The translations under genes and the position numbers were made by a program. A stretch of DNA of 64,000 nucleotides from Ostrinia nubilalis. Taxonomy: Eukaryota; Arthropoda; Insecta; Lepidoptera; Crambidae. The stretch spans positions 7,757,501 through 7,821,500 of the forward strand of contig NC_087093.1 of assembly GCF_963855985.1 (NCBI RefSeq), written 5' to 3'. Below, in pieces: positions 1 to 12,718 of this stretch; the stretch's first letter is position 1; each line of letters opens with the position of its first letter. The notes beneath the pieces were generated by a model that was not told where the DNA came from, searched no databases, and worked only from the letters and a program-made list of their open reading frames with translations.

Positions 1-1002
1 GAAGAATTTCCTCCGGAGCCTTTATTTGCATTGGAGCGAAAATATTTAATCAGGCGTGTAATCTTAGCGTTCCCGAAGCTTTTGTGGTATGAATGTATAC
101 AAACCAAAACGGTACCTGGTTACGTACAATGTACGCGTATTTATGTAACGTTGATAAAACATTTTCATGGTATACGAGTATATGAGAGTCGGACGAAACG
201 CTAAACGCTGGGCAACCTCGTGATCGGTAAATATTTTGCTCGACAAACTACGTTAATACTATTGAGTGTTCTTGGAAATCGTTTAGTTACAAGGACATTT
301 TTATTCAGAAAAGCGAAGCTTATAAGAAATATTTTTTATTAGTGTAACAAGCCATGTAAATATACCATTTGTATTTTATTTGTAAGATGAATTTCAAATA
401 ATTCTCTTTTAGACATCAGAAGGGCTTTAGACAAGCTCGCTACATCAGAAATCTGATTCAAGGACTATGTTCTATGTTATGTTATAATAAATGGATGACT
501 TGTAGGAATTCAACCAATGTATGACTATAAATTTGTAACAGAGCTAAAAATTGTAGTGAATTCTTTAGTAGTTGACCTAGCAATCAAGATCGAAATGATA
601 AAAAGTAAAATAAATATATTTTCAAACTCTATTTTTAATATGTATTTATTTATTATTTTGTACTTGACATTAAATTTTAAGCCTTCAATTTTATAAGTTT
701 TAAAATAAATACCAAAGATTTGTCTTCTCGGGGGAAACATAGAGCAGTAAATCAATAATAAAATAGATATATGCTGCACATTTAGCCTCATTGTTCGTCG
801 TTATAAAAGAAGGATAGCAAAGCAATAAATTAGGCTTCCGATTCCCTGTCTCAGATTACTTTACAAGCTGTAACATTCGTCCAATTTGTGGGCCATTCAT
901 CGAATCTACCATTCATTTATCCAATTGTACTGCACGGAGCCGCTACGACTACGAGTTTGTTGAGATTGCGTTTTCAAAAACGAACATGTCATTGTGTAAA
1001 AA
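1..1002. other. AT-rich stretch without recognisable gene
   Basis: No ATG-started reading frame here has a recognisable domain, and no tRNA, long inverted repeat or terminal-repeat pair was seen by eye. The composition is AT-rich, like the rest of the window. Confidence 0.6.
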
Positions 1003-1177
1003 TCTATCTATAAAAGCGAAGGTCACTGACTCACTCACTCGGAAACTGCAAGAGTCTCAAATTTTGCATGGGGTTCCTTTTAGAACGTAGGTGCTCACTA
1101 AGACGGGATTTTACGAAACTCAACCCCTAAGGGGGTAAAACGGGATCCACGCGTACGAAGTCGCGAGCAGCCACTAG
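1003..1177 (+). mobile_element. Helitron-like non-autonomous element (family A)
   Basis: The stretch starts with TC in a TCTATCTATAAAAGCGAAGG context and ends with CTAG followed by a host T. Just before the end is a GC-rich block, ACGCGTACGAAGTCGCG, that can form the short hairpin expected near a Helitron 3' terminus. A second copy of its 3' half, including the shared word GGGGGTAAAACGGGATCCAC, lies at about 62245-62336 and ends at the same CTAG. TC and CTRR ends, an A/T insertion site and no terminal inverted repeats are the known Helitron signature. No Rep/helicase coding is present. The exact 5' end could be 1003 or 1007. Confidence 0.65.
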
Positions 1178-1243
1178 TATTATTATAACAGTTACTTTTT
1201 TTACGTGATTCTAGAGCTAGCGACTTCCTCTATCGCCCTTTGA

Positions 1244-2478
1244 AAAGGGGAATTATAAAACGAGCGACTAAAAAAAAACTTTGCGACTGATGATGGCATA
1301 CTGTTTTAATACCTTGAGCGGTATGAATTTGAGTAATCGAAAAATTTATCAAACTAACGACGAATATTGATCAATAATAAAATCCAGAACGAGCTTACAA
1401 AATGTGGGTTTTGATTATTACATTTCAGACATAAAAATACTATCCGGGCGACTAAATTACTAAGTGAGCGACTAGAAATACAGAGAGGGCAACTTTAATA
1501 TGAAGATACATTAGATTTTTCGAATTGAGGTTTTACTGAACGAACTACAAAAAAGTTAATTCTAAGCAAAGTTTTGTGAGCTGCTTTATTAATGATTATT
1601 GGTTACTGATATTATATTTGAGGTCTCATTTTTTTTATTTTGATACGCTTTATTAATGAATACTACAGATTGTTACAGCGCGCGAATTCGAATGGGGGCG
1701 GGGCGACTGTCCCGAATTTTTAACAAAATATGTATGCAAACACGTTTTGGGTCTAGCAATTCGGCTCAAACTAACAACACCGCCACTGGAAGCAAAACAG
1801 ATACCTATTGGACAAAAAAGAAAACGAGGCCGGCCCGCTAAGTCCAAGCCAGCACTTATCATACAGTGACGATGAGTAGGTAGAGCTCCTCAATCCTCAT
1901 AGGTACCAATGAACCTTAAGATTACTTTTTTTCGGGTCGACAGAAGCGACTTATTTTATTTTGTTTTTTTTTTGTTGATTCGATTTAAGAAAATACAAAT
2001 TTATTTCATTTTTCGTAATACATTGTTTCATTTGATTACCTACCCTTAAATTTTAATGATTTATTTTTTTCGCTACTAGAATAGTGTTCCGTCAAATATT
2101 TATTTCATAAGATCATTTTTTATTTAAATGTAGGCTCATAATACGCTGCTCATAATAGTATTTTTCAAAGTAGTTTTTGCATTCGAAACACTTCATTAAA
2201 GTTCAAAATACCGCTCAGTATAAAAAAAGCATTTGCCAAATATTGAAAAAAATGCAGGACCTAACGTTGACACTCAATCAAATATTAGGTCGCTCAAATA
2301 TTATGAAGCTTCTCATTTTGTATTTTAAGGAACTCAATTTTTTTTTTGTAAGTTGCTATTCTTTTGATTTTTCGTCACTCGCACTCAGTCGCTCACTTAG
2401 TAATTCTTTAGCCCACATTAATTATTTTTGACACTTACAACATAAATTTACAGTCACTCGTTTAAATACTACCCCTTT
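1244..2478 (+). mobile_element. Decayed MULE-like DNA transposon
   Basis: Imperfect terminal inverted repeats bracket the stretch. Left 1244-1269 reads AAAGGGG..AACGAGCGACT; right 2452-2478 is its reverse complement with a few changes. A second inverted pair inside, AATTACTAAGTGAGCGACT, is identical over 19 bp (1455-1473 and, reversed, 2387-2405). The word GCGACTA recurs near the left end as a subterminal motif. Between the arms lies a reading-frame remnant with the SWIM zinc-finger C-terminus typical of MULE transposases (1660-1869). The N-terminal DDE domain is absent, so this is an internally deleted copy. The outer boundary and target-site duplication were not resolved. Confidence 0.55.
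1660..1869 (+). pseudogene. C-terminal SWIM zinc-finger remnant of a MULE-type transposase
   Basis: This frame opens after a TGA at 1657 and runs about 69 codons to TGA at 1867-1869. It has no start codon of its own, so it is a fragment. The translation contains CPEFLTKYVCKHVLGLAIRL, followed by a basic AT-hook-like segment KRKRGRPAKSKPAL and a glutamine-terminated tail. In SWIM domains the ligands follow CxC...CxH. Here the second Cys and the later CKH pair are visible, but the first Cys position is Gly (RGDC), so the finger is probably damaged. A SWIM finger followed by an RGRP-type basic tail is common in MULE transposases encoded by insect and cnidarian transposons. The inverted repeats around it support a transposon origin over a host gene. 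Confidence 0.6.
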
Positions 2479-5400
2479 GAAAATACTTAAGTTCAGATAA
2501 TCTTACTTCTTAACTCAGAAGAATACTCATGAGTCGGCGGAAACCGCGGAACATGACCGTACATAATATTTATACAGCCGCGGGAAAAGACAAATTATCG
2601 TGCTTTGGTGCTTGCATATTTCTAAGTAAAAGAGAACTGTGTAAAGAAAGATTTCTTGAAATAGATTATAATTATGTACATGTACACTATCGTAAAGAGG
2701 AAAGATTCGTATTTTTGTATATTGTTTTAATCTTTCATGGTCACTAGCATAATAATTATTTATTGACGGTATTGCTACCATGTACCTTAAATTCGAGTTT
2801 CCGATATTTTTGCATGTTTGTAACAAATAAACTCAAAAATTACTGGACCGATTTGAACAAATCTTTCACCATTATTTTTGATGAACATTCGCCAGGTCAG
2901 CTAGTACCGATAATAAAATGTAATATTTGTATGTATATTGGAATCAAAAGTAAACACACTGGTAGCGATTGATTACAAGTTAACGAAGACAAACAGCTTG
3001 AAAGCCGTGCACATTGGCCCATTGATTAGTGCGATGGGGAGAGCAATAGCAAATCACTCCATTAATTCTGTCGCGTTCGCTGCCACTTCCATTGTACTAC
3101 TACAACACGCTGCTAGTGTGTGCTAAATTGATGATATGAAGAAAAATAAAGAGAATAATAAATTTATAGTGAAAATTGATTTCCATTTTCCAACCATCAC
3201 ATCAAAATCATATTCATAGTCCCAAATCATGCAGCATTTTTATAATATCCACTTCTGCAAAGTCTTGTAATGAAATCTAAATATTTATCATAGGAGATAC
3301 TAAAATGAATTTTAAGACAACATTGTATGGTTTTGTACTATACAAATATGGAGTCTGTAAACAAACTCTTTTGCAAATCAAAGTATAATTCCTAAGAAGG
3401 GAACGGAGCATTACTTGTAGATAAGAAACTTTTTTATTGCCAATAAAGCGCATTTTATCCTCATCTACGTATAGCTTCACTTGTTGTGCCGCAGGTATAA
3501 GGAAGTACGTCGCAGCGCGCTTCTGAACTCAAGTGCTGATACATTATTCGGGTTCGTCTATAGATTTGGCCCGTTCGTTGTTAGAAGCGGGACTTTCCCG
3601 ATTTTCCACGCCATTAGTGATTTGACAAACGGCGGTTTGTACTCGCGATGTCGTTTTCGTCCATTACGAGATTTCGAAGATCGAACAATCTTATTCGCTC
3701 TTTTAACTTCGATCGGGTGTCATACTTATCTTCCGGCTCCGAAAACTTAGAGGATCGTTTGTTGTATCCATGCGCGTGGGCCTGGTTTGAAATTGGTCTT
3801 CTAAAGATAGGGTTTATTTTCACCTCCCTATCTGAATTCGAAATGCTTTAGTGAGATTTAAGGTGCGAATATTTTTTTATGTGCTCATTTTCACGCCAGG
3901 GAAGTCGATGATTAAGCGTCAAAGTTAACTTCGAACTTGTCCTGTGTTTTTCTGAATAATTTCGTTGTCGGTCCAGTTATATAATACTTTCTGCCTGGGA
4001 CAAACTAGGCCTTAACTAGTTTGGTTTTTATTGTCAGTCAATTGTAGGTCCTTACTACACAGATAGAAGTTCCAATGCTGGGAACGAGGGGTGGTTGTAG
4101 GCGATTGAAGAAAAACGATAAGTTGAACGTCAATTTAGTTTAGGTACTGCGTACCTAGTGTCTAATTTACAGAAAACTGAACAATCTTAGGATAATGTAA
4201 TTAATGATTGATTGTAATCGATACTCAAACCATCGAAGCTTTAGTCGAGCTGCGAAGTTCACAAGTTGCGCGAAGCAGTTGATGCGCTCAGTTGGTAATT
4301 GCAGCAATTACTCGTACTAATAGATACTAATTAATAAATTATTAGGATATTTGTAAACGAAGAAGAAGAGTGCCTTAAACTCAGGAGAGAGAGAGAGAGA
4401 CGTAAATGTAGAGTCGAATTATTATTGCTTTGCAAAATCTAATGAAGTAACGTCGTTCTGACCGTTCTTAGAAGTACTTTATATGGGTTCAACTGTCTAA
4501 CTTACCTAATTACAAGTCTTTTGACTGACTCTCTACATGTTGTGGAAACTATTTATGTATTACTGTGAAGTTTTATAGCCTCTTGGAATAATCCATAGCT
4601 GGAAATTTTGTTTTCAGCTGCACTGTATAAGTACGGGGAGTCATCCTGTTACTAAATCGCAGACCTCACACTTTGATAAATGACTTGAGAGATGTTAGCG
4701 TGTCGCCGATGACAGCCAACACCACATGTTGAGTCGATGTTGGTCGCTAGAATTAAATTCACATTACACTAGGATCTACCTAGTTATCTAGCCAGTCAGA
4801 ATCACAATAAGTTTTGATTAATGGCCTTTGATTCAAGTACACATTTACCATCTTAGTAGCTATTTTTCCTACGATTTCTCAAATGGCAATGATAATTCTT
4901 TTTACCTGGCTTCTTCTACATATCTTGTTAACAAGTGGCTAAAATATTACAGATGACAGCGACAAAATACCGTTTCCTTTGGTTAATTCGTCCAAGCAAC
5001 TAAGGTAGCATGCACGCCACTTACGTCGCCCCAGGGACGCGGAAGGACGCGCCGCGGTAAGAGCAGGTTAATCACGGACATTCCATATTTAATATACACT
5101 ACATCATTTATTTACTACCCGCTTGTACATAATGTTGTAATTAGTTGGTTGTAGATGATGTTTACACTTGCGCTTTTTCAATGTTTGTCAACGAGTGTAT
5201 TTAACAATTTACTGGCGTTATGACATATTATTATGTTGAATCTAACAATATCAGATTATTATATCATTGTCAATGACACTGTTTTACATCTCCATTCGTT
5301 CAGGATCTTGTGATTCAAATTCTTTTGTTTTAACGCCCTTTTTACAAGAGGCTGTCCTGACATCATGAATGCATCTGATTTATTAAGGGAATGTTTAAAT

Positions 5401-6803
5401 GCCTCTATTTTCTAAAAAAACGAAAAAACAAAAATAGGTAGATCTCGAGTATATTTCCTATTCAAGTAAAAACAAACTAACTAGCATTTCAGGCCAAACA
5501 AACAGTTGCTGGCTTTAAATTCGGCTGCATAATCCGGCGGAAGCAAAGAATAACTAAATATTAACACGCAGAAGTTTCAACTGTGAGAAGTGGAGAATAA
5601 ATTGGAAAATATACTTTGACTCAAGCAAAACTAATCCCTAACTGAATCAGAGAATCACTGAAATCCGTAATTAAAATATAAAGTTAACGAAGCGCAGCGC
5701 TTGTGTATTTCTGAAACCGCTAGCAAACCGCGGATAGCTTTTTCAGATGGACTTTTTAATAGTAGACTAAAGTGTGTTACTGGCGGTGCGGTTAGTCACT
5801 TGTGGGTTTAACAAATAGGCTTTTAAAGTATACGAAGTGAAATATTGATCTTTTCTTCTTCGGGCATTTTAAATTTAAACAAACTTTTGTTAAAGGGTGG
5901 TAAAATAGAGCGTTCCATATTATGTTGTCCACACACTGTTAGTAATTGCCAAGAAGTTTTCTCAACATCCGGGTGTCAATTTGTTTGATGGATGAGCTGG
6001 TTATTGATTAAAATCTGTCCCCATGGGCGAGGTCTATGAAGGAGGCTGCCAAAATGGCTTGAGTCTTGGTTATTAATTGTATGGCTATTGCCAAAAGTAA
6101 GTAATATTTGTTGTTAGCCTCAAAAAGAAATCACCCCTATGTTCTATTAGATTCTTAAATTGACCAATATGTTGTTACAATTATTATGAATACCTAATTT
6201 TATTTATTATATCTTTTATTACCTAACATAGGCTTTGGGACCTGGCTCCGCCGGCAGGGTTCCTCCTATGACCCATAAAGTGAAAGATGGCGTATAGGTA
6301 CATACGATAGCACACCGAACTATTTATTTTTGTTGCAAACTCGCCTCTATTACAACTAGATAAGATGCTACATTGTTTAGCTTGACGTGCCGTCTGTATA
6401 CAAACCACGAAAGAGACTCCTGCGGGGCTACCCCGAAAAACGTAACCAAAGTTTCGAATGTTGCCATCCCTCTCATGCAAAGCTAGATGCCGGCATGAGC
6501 GACAGTGACAGGTAGACCCGAAAATACGAAAACAGAGTTTCAGAATAGCCCTGCGGGGACGGAAGGACGCGGTCCGGGCCCGTCGTCCTCGCATCCGTCG
6601 CACTGGGGGAATTATTTTAACGCCGAGAGCTTACGAGTACGTACCCTTCTTGGAAATTATTTAATGCACCGCTCTAGAACTGCACGATGATTTAACATGA
6701 ACTAGTTTCCAATGAAAAATGTAAGCAAGGAAACAAACGCCGTGAACTATTGTCACCTCTAGGTATGCTTATAAAAATGTGGAAGTTTGTGAGAGACAAT
6801 ACA
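2479..6803. other. Long stretch with little recognisable content
   Basis: No supportable gene. 2710-2780 shares two blocks with 35680-35750, one of them inverted (see findings). 2815-2900 resembles the body of lepidopteran Helitron-like repeats (actcaaaaattactggaccg). A (GA)8 run lies at 4383-4399. 6230-6660 is more GC-rich and gives a 126-codon Arg-rich open frame on the minus strand with no recognisable domain; I do not call it a gene. Confidence 0.5.
4383..4399. repeat. (GA)8 microsatellite
   Basis: An uninterrupted GA dinucleotide run of about 17 bp. Confidence 0.9.
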
Positions 6804-7335
6804 TTTTTTTTTATTTTTTTTTATTTAACAACTTAAAGAAAGTTACATTGAGACAATTACATTTAGATAGCTTTAAAAACCACTAGGGTTTGATGTAAAG
6901 CTAACGAGTTTGCAGTGGGTACATTCACAATTTCACATACAATTACATAAATACAGCATAAAAACATTTTAATATTGTTACAATAGCTTTAGGAAATAGT
7001 CCTTCAGCTTATATTTAATATTTTTGACAGTGATTTCTTTCACAAATTCGGGTGGCATGCTATTTATAATCCGGGGCAGTAGGTATTCGACTGTGCGTGC
7101 GCCGTACGCGTTGTTGGCGCGCGGCTGCCACAGCCGGTTTTTAGATATCGCTCGAGTGCATACAGGGTGGTCGACCCGAGTTTTAAAAGACTCATTAAAA
7201 AAGTGCTCTTTTAATAAGGTGCATTGTATTTGTGTATGGATCGGTAATATCTTACAGTATTTAAAGAGGCCAGAGACGTTGTCTTGGAATTTAATTTTAA
7301 TTTTGTTGGGCACATGGGCGGAGGTTTGTTATTAA
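6804..7335 (-). mobile_element. 5'-truncated CR1/Jockey-like LINE, 3' end
   Basis: On the minus strand an open frame at 7313-6978 (111 codons) ends in a pattern seen at the C-termini of CR1/Jockey-type ORF2 proteins. The key words are NAYGARTVEYLLPRIINSMP, a tyrosine-glycine-arginine step followed by a hydrophobic LP segment, and a short basic tail. Downstream on the same strand is about 150 bp of AT-rich 3' UTR ending in an A-rich tail, seen on the plus strand as T-runs at 6804-6832. A truncated 5' end and an A-rich 3' end are the usual products of target-primed reverse transcription. The endonuclease and reverse transcriptase domains are absent. I did not resolve a target-site duplication. 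Confidence 0.6.
6978..7313 (-). pseudogene. LINE ORF2 C-terminal fragment
   Basis: A 111-codon open frame that represents only the last part of a non-LTR retrotransposon ORF2, beyond the reverse transcriptase. The segment SKNRLWQPRANNAYGARTVE with the following LLPRIINSMPPEF resembles the conserved tail of CR1/Jockey proteins. There is no start codon context and no catalytic motif (no FADD-type box), so it has no activity. The apparent openness may reflect a fairly recent insertion. The family assignment below clade level is uncertain. Confidence 0.55.
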
Positions 7336-9354
7336 AGTATTGGGTCGATTTTTAATTTCAGTTTATCACATAGCGTTTGATTTATCTAAATACTTAAGGA
7401 AAAAGGAAAGTCCTGGAAAATAAACAAATGATTTATTTGTAGGTACGAGACCTATTTCCCAACCTTTTTAGAGCCTTCCTACGGGTACAGATAACATAAT
7501 ACTACTACAGATTTTTAAGGCACAAAGAATAATCAACAATATTTTTAGGCCAATACGTCTATTGAAAGTAGTAAGTACATTAATGAAACACATGACTACG
7601 GCTATCCCTGGCGCATATAACTGCGAATTGATAAATTGAAATATTGCTGGTGTGTTTTACGCTTGCAGCAGCTGATGTGAAAGCACCTTCGCCTCCCATT
7701 TTCCCAATTACATTAAGAGCTGATGCACAGCTTTTTGTTACTCGCAGTGATCAATAAATAGGACTTCGTATTACGGGAATGTTGAACGGGAATTGAAAAT
7801 GAAATAACTGCCGCGTTTTTCTGGCTCGTTGGTTTCGAGTGAAAGCACTAAATGTAATAGATAAAAGCTTTTTACAAAGTTTTTGCTGCATACTGGTATG
7901 CAACATTAGGGAAAATATTTTAAGTCGAGGTATTTTATTGCACATAGGTATTACTAGTAGTACCTAAATTAAATAACGACATTATTAATTGTAACAAATG
8001 TTTAAAAAACATGAATTACCTAAGCTGTACGATATAAGAAAGGTTTTTCTAAAGTAGGTACTTAAGTGATTTTCTAGCCACGATCTAAACATTGTTAAAG
8101 TACAGTCAATGCGGTCATCAACTCATTTTGTATATTGCAAGTTGTATAATTGAATCTTTTATGATTAATTTGAATTTTAAATAAGCTTACTCCGTAGTAA
8201 TTATTTATAGGTATTCTTGGTATTCTAACTGAAGCCTTTTCTTGCATCATACATTTTTATTTATTAAAATATGGCATCGGGAACGAAAACCTCCGCAGCT
8301 TCGATGTAATAACATTTGACAGTGCACCTTGTGCAGCATATGTACGATGCTTTATATGCACTAGTCTGAATCATAATGTAGAGCCCGCCTGGATTCGCAC
8401 TGAAAAATAGAGATTAAAATACCTAAGTAGGTAGGTGACAGGCAGTTTCATATTAAGTTGTAGCCGCGCTCGTATTTCATCCAACTGAGCAAAAGTATCA
8501 CGTAGCAGTAACACGACGTCACTCCTAAACGGCTGCCTACTGTAGTGGCCGCGCAATAAATAAAAAAGGCGATTTAGGAAATCCCGACATGACTCCCCGG
8601 ATTTATACAGAGTGTACCGACGCAAACTTTTCCTTGAGGTCATCAAAATTCTCCCCTCGTGCGGACGATTGAATGTTATGGCCCGCGAGACGCTCTCTAC
8701 TTCTGAGTTATGGGTTGTTACCCCCTGACATGCTTACTGGCTACTGATTTAATTCAATGAGTCCCGCAACTGAGGAATAACTAGCTAATTTTGGGGTCAG
8801 GTCACATACATAAAGCGTTACTCTTCAGAGAGTTCCTTAGTTTATGAAGTTAGGTTACAAATATTGTGGCGTGAAATTATCTTTGCTGGCACTTCCGACT
8901 GCGGCTTCCGAGATTACAAGACTTGACTTTTCCGCTATGCCTAGACTCACTGAAGTCTCAAAGCGGGGTAAACTTGGAGAGGTTATTACACTTCTGAATA
9001 ATTTTCAGAGTAAAAGGCTTATGGCTTTCTATTGTCTTTATTTTGATCATGATATTGTTAATTACTATTATATTTGACAGTGTTAGTTACTTTGTACAGG
9101 GATTGTAATAGACTTTTGTATTTGAGTTTAAAGTTTTTTATAACATGTTCACGTCTCGAATTTTTGTTAAGTATTTACTAAATTGAATACATCCTGTGTT
9201 GTAATCTTAACGGCATCATCAAAGTGCCTTTTGCACTTTTTTTGAAACAAAATATTTTAGACTTTAGAAATGAAGAGTAGGTATCTATGTCATGAACGTT
9301 AGTCTTCAGACAAATTACACTTGTGAGGTATTCATTCTTTTTCCTCGGTCCCTC
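7336..9354. other. AT-rich stretch without supported gene
   Basis: Nothing firmly recognisable. One ATG-started 91-codon minus-strand frame (8646-8371) is noted in the findings as doubtful. Confidence 0.5.
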
Positions 9355-9509
9355 ACTGATGAGGATCGCGACCACATATACTTAGTGTTCTTCCATCGAC
9401 TGCGGTTATAAGCTGTGTGGACCGCACGATGCAAACTTCCGCCCACCGTCTTCTTCACCGCATCTGACCATCTCGTCGGTGCCCTGCCCCGAGCACGTCT
9501 GCCTTCCAT
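9355..9509 (-). pseudogene. RTE-like LINE ORF C-terminal fragment
   Basis: Read on the minus strand, the translation has GRRARGRAPTRWSDAVKK followed by a diverged segment ending NRSRWKN. This is the conserved tail of lepidopteran RTE-type ORF2 proteins (a GRPPTRWSDD-like block, then QDRSRW). The frame then loses similarity. Reverse transcriptase and endonuclease parts are absent. The upstream boundary at about 9509 is abrupt, consistent with 5' truncation. More typical tails of the same class occur at 23776-23890, 26422-26525 and 36417-36500. Confidence 0.55.
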
Positions 9510-9960
9510 TTATTTCAAGATAATCATAAACAATCTAAAAATAACGATTCGCAGAACATCGTGATCAAAGCACATCACACATCGCAAGCAATCCACAAAT
9601 TCACCTGCTATACCTGGAACAGACGATATGTGCTTAGTTATAAGTTTGAAACTCAAAACAAGAAGGTTTTTCTAGAACTAAGATATGTAGATTACAAAAA
9701 ATGAGTCATTATTTAGCATAGCTGCGAGCTTATCTGTAGCCAGCGACACATTTTGCACCCAAGGGTGTGATCACATTTTAAATTGTGCATTTTGCACAAG
9801 AAAGTCTGCGAGCAGTGGCATATTTCTCTCACTATATTATACCAATCTAGTTCCGATAACAATACGTCTTTTCTGGTATTTCAGAGCATAGACTCGTGTT
9901 ATAATATGTAGAGTGCAGAAAATTAACAAGCAAAACAGCCTGGGTTTCTAGGCTATTCCA

Positions 9961-10052
9961 CTTTGATCACCTAGGAGATTAAAGTGGACTTCTTATCCAT
10001 GGGTGATCAAAGGACACCTAAGTGCCGCCTGAAGTCTACTTTGATCACCTGG
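9961..10052. repeat. Alternating TTTGATCACC motif cluster
   Basis: The 11-bp word CTTTGATCACC occurs at 9961 and 10040 in the plus orientation and as GGTGATCAAAG at 10002 between them, so the three copies alternate in orientation at about 40-bp spacing. This could be a small foldback element or a MITE fragment. The flanking AAAGTGG/CCACTTT pair strengthens the hairpin potential. Confidence 0.5.
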
Positions 10053-12718
10053 ATTTGATCGGGTTTCATAAGTAATGGTAAGATAATTTGCAAAAAATGC
10101 ATAGTCTGCTAGACTTAGTCATTTTAGAAGTGCTGATAGTGCTCGCTTAAAATAACTTAATTTCAACGTAGGGCAAATATACATATACCACCACAATGGG
10201 GTTAATCAATAGCGTGCATATGAATTCAAAAGTACCTTTTTATGTTTATATGCGTGGCTCTATCGCGGCCATTTATAAATGCAGTTCATATCGCGTGATT
10301 TGGTTTGCTAACCAGCAGCAGTGAGACATGAGCAGCCGTCAGGGGGATGTATGCGTCTCTCATTACTCCGGGCGATAAGCTCGATTTATACCGCGCTGTT
10401 CAGGGGACATTCACTTGTGGCCGCGGACTCAATTGCAACTCGCTTAAAACACGCAGTGTAAAATCTCTTTTATAGGTAGCGCAAACTTTGCATTTCGTTT
10501 ATTAAGGTAGGCACAAATTTTTGGTTCGATAAGCAAATAGGTACTTACCGATATGTAAAAATCTTTACAATCAAAAAATTTGTAATAATATGAAAAAACC
10601 TACCCACTGGATGAAACTTTACCACTTAATTTCTTTTAAGGAAAATGACAAATGCTTAGTTAATTAGACGAACCGGGAAAAGCTACTCATGGACCTGTCA
10701 ACTGAATTAGTCTATAACGATTAATACAAATCGTAGAAAATATACTTCAGTAGCTTTTAAGATTAATCTATAAAAACCGACAGAAATAAACTTTGTCTAA
10801 AGCTTTTCAAAGCTCTTTTAAGGCCAGAAGGAATACTAGAGAAGGCAGAACTTCGACGGTAGACTTTTTCGAAGCATTCTAATAATTGAGTGGAAACCTC
10901 AAATGAAATACTGATGCGAAATTAATAGATGCCCATCAAATGGAGTACTATGAAACAAAGTAGGTGTAGTATAATGGATAGCGTGATCGAAGCCGATCTG
11001 ATTGAACTCTATTCCGGCGCTAACCGAAATGGACAACTGCGTCCGGCAATTACCATAAATAATGTGTCAGATCTAAATTAATAAACGTTTGGCCAATAAT
11101 TCAAACTTAATTTAACGCATTGCAGCGAAAACACGAGCAATTACTAGGTAATCCAGTCGCGCCCGCTTAATGTAATCTGTTTTATATTGAATATCATAAT
11201 TCCCGGTAACGAGTGTATTATCTGAGTGGGATTTTAACGCGAGTACCTTTGAAGTAAACTAAATTTGCATTTTAATGAATTTGTAGGTAGGTATTGTGTT
11301 TAAATTTTCAGCGACGGGAATTCCGATTTTGAAAATTGATTAACAAAATGAAATTGTGTTTTTGTGTAGTCAACAAATTGTAGCGCGTGGACACAATGGG
11401 ATGGGATTTTCCATCGGCTACGAGAAAATGACAAACATGTAAGATTTTATTTCTTACTGCTTTCTTATCTCAGTCAAAGAAGAAATATAATTTGCATTAG
11501 ATCCATTGATCGTATGCATTCGTATAGATCCAGCAACAGGTAACAAAGGGTCTAACTTTTGTTAAAGTTGCATCGTGGTGTAATTAATCAAAGAATAATC
11601 TTCAATTTACATAGACCATTTTAAATTAGAATATGTAATAGGAACGCACAGAGTTCCTAGTTTCCCGCGCTGGATTAATAATAATTTGGCGGTAGCCTCA
11701 AATTCCCACTTCAATCGTGGAAATTCCAATCTAATTTTCATTGGAGGCAACTTTATTAGCTTTTAACGAGGTTTTGTGGAAACAAAAACGGTTGGTATGT
11801 TCGTCGTAAGCCATTTACGTGATTGGGGACAAACGAAAACACGTCGGATATAGGCGGCTTTGTTATGTATTCTGTTTTGCTCTGTCTTATTTGAGGGGCG
11901 GTTTAGTACCATTTTATATCAATCTATGTCGTAATTTGAATTTTTTATGCAGCCCATGAACCGCATTTACATGGATAATGCTGTATCGCTTTAACAATGT
12001 ACCGCTCAGCACGGAATATGGATTTGTCGTCGCAAATTGGCTGAAGTTGTTAAAGTCTGTATAATCAGGTCACACCACTAAAATACCTCATGAAATAAAG
12101 TCGTTACATAATGTGTGTCCACTTTTCGTTTCAGTAACTACTTACTTACTTTTAGAAAAAAAAAATGCAAAGTATTTTTTGTTTAATTTTTATTTAAATT
12201 AAAACAAATGTAGAGATGAAACATTTTCAACAAAGATATAATTTAATTTTCGTATTTTTAATCTGAAGTTACTTTTGAATCGACGATATTTCCCGCAATT
12301 TACACTAAGCAACTCAAAGGCTTGCCCGTGCGTTGCATACTTCACAAACCCATTCAACAAAGAATGGCAATTTACCTTCTACAAAGAAAATCCACTAAAC
12401 TTTATTAAATGCCTCGATAAAATGTTTCCAATTTGAGCTATCGAGAAATACCTAACCTGAAACATTATCTTAATAAAAATTGGATATTCCAAGTTTCAAG
12501 ACGAGACGGATTTCCTTTAAAGCATTTAAGTGTTTGTTTGTAAGATATTAAGTTTCAAAGAACAGCTACAAAAGTTTTGAGCTATGAGCACTTAATGTAC
12601 TTCTGAATTATAAACACCGAGTTGCATTGTTGAAGTTTTTATACGTTAATCCAGTAGCTATCGTAGTTCATTTGTAAAAAAATATTTGCTTACTCCCTTT
12701 ACATATATTTTTTATGTT

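Noticed and set aside
3481..3851. Three overlapping frames, one with charged composition (KLKERIRLFDLRNLVMDEND)
   Set aside because: The starts are non-ATG, all three overlap, and no family is recognised. An exon cannot be excluded but is not supported.
6223..6603. 126-codon Arg/Cys-rich open frame on the minus strand
   Set aside because: Composition follows a GC-rich patch. No domain, and it is overlapped by other frames.
10960..11030. tRNA-like patch (TAGTATAATGGATAGCGTG resembling an A box, GATTGAACTC resembling a B box)
   Set aside because: No closed cloverleaf, the A-B spacing is short, the B box deviates and there is no acceptor stem. At best it is a SINE-like relic.
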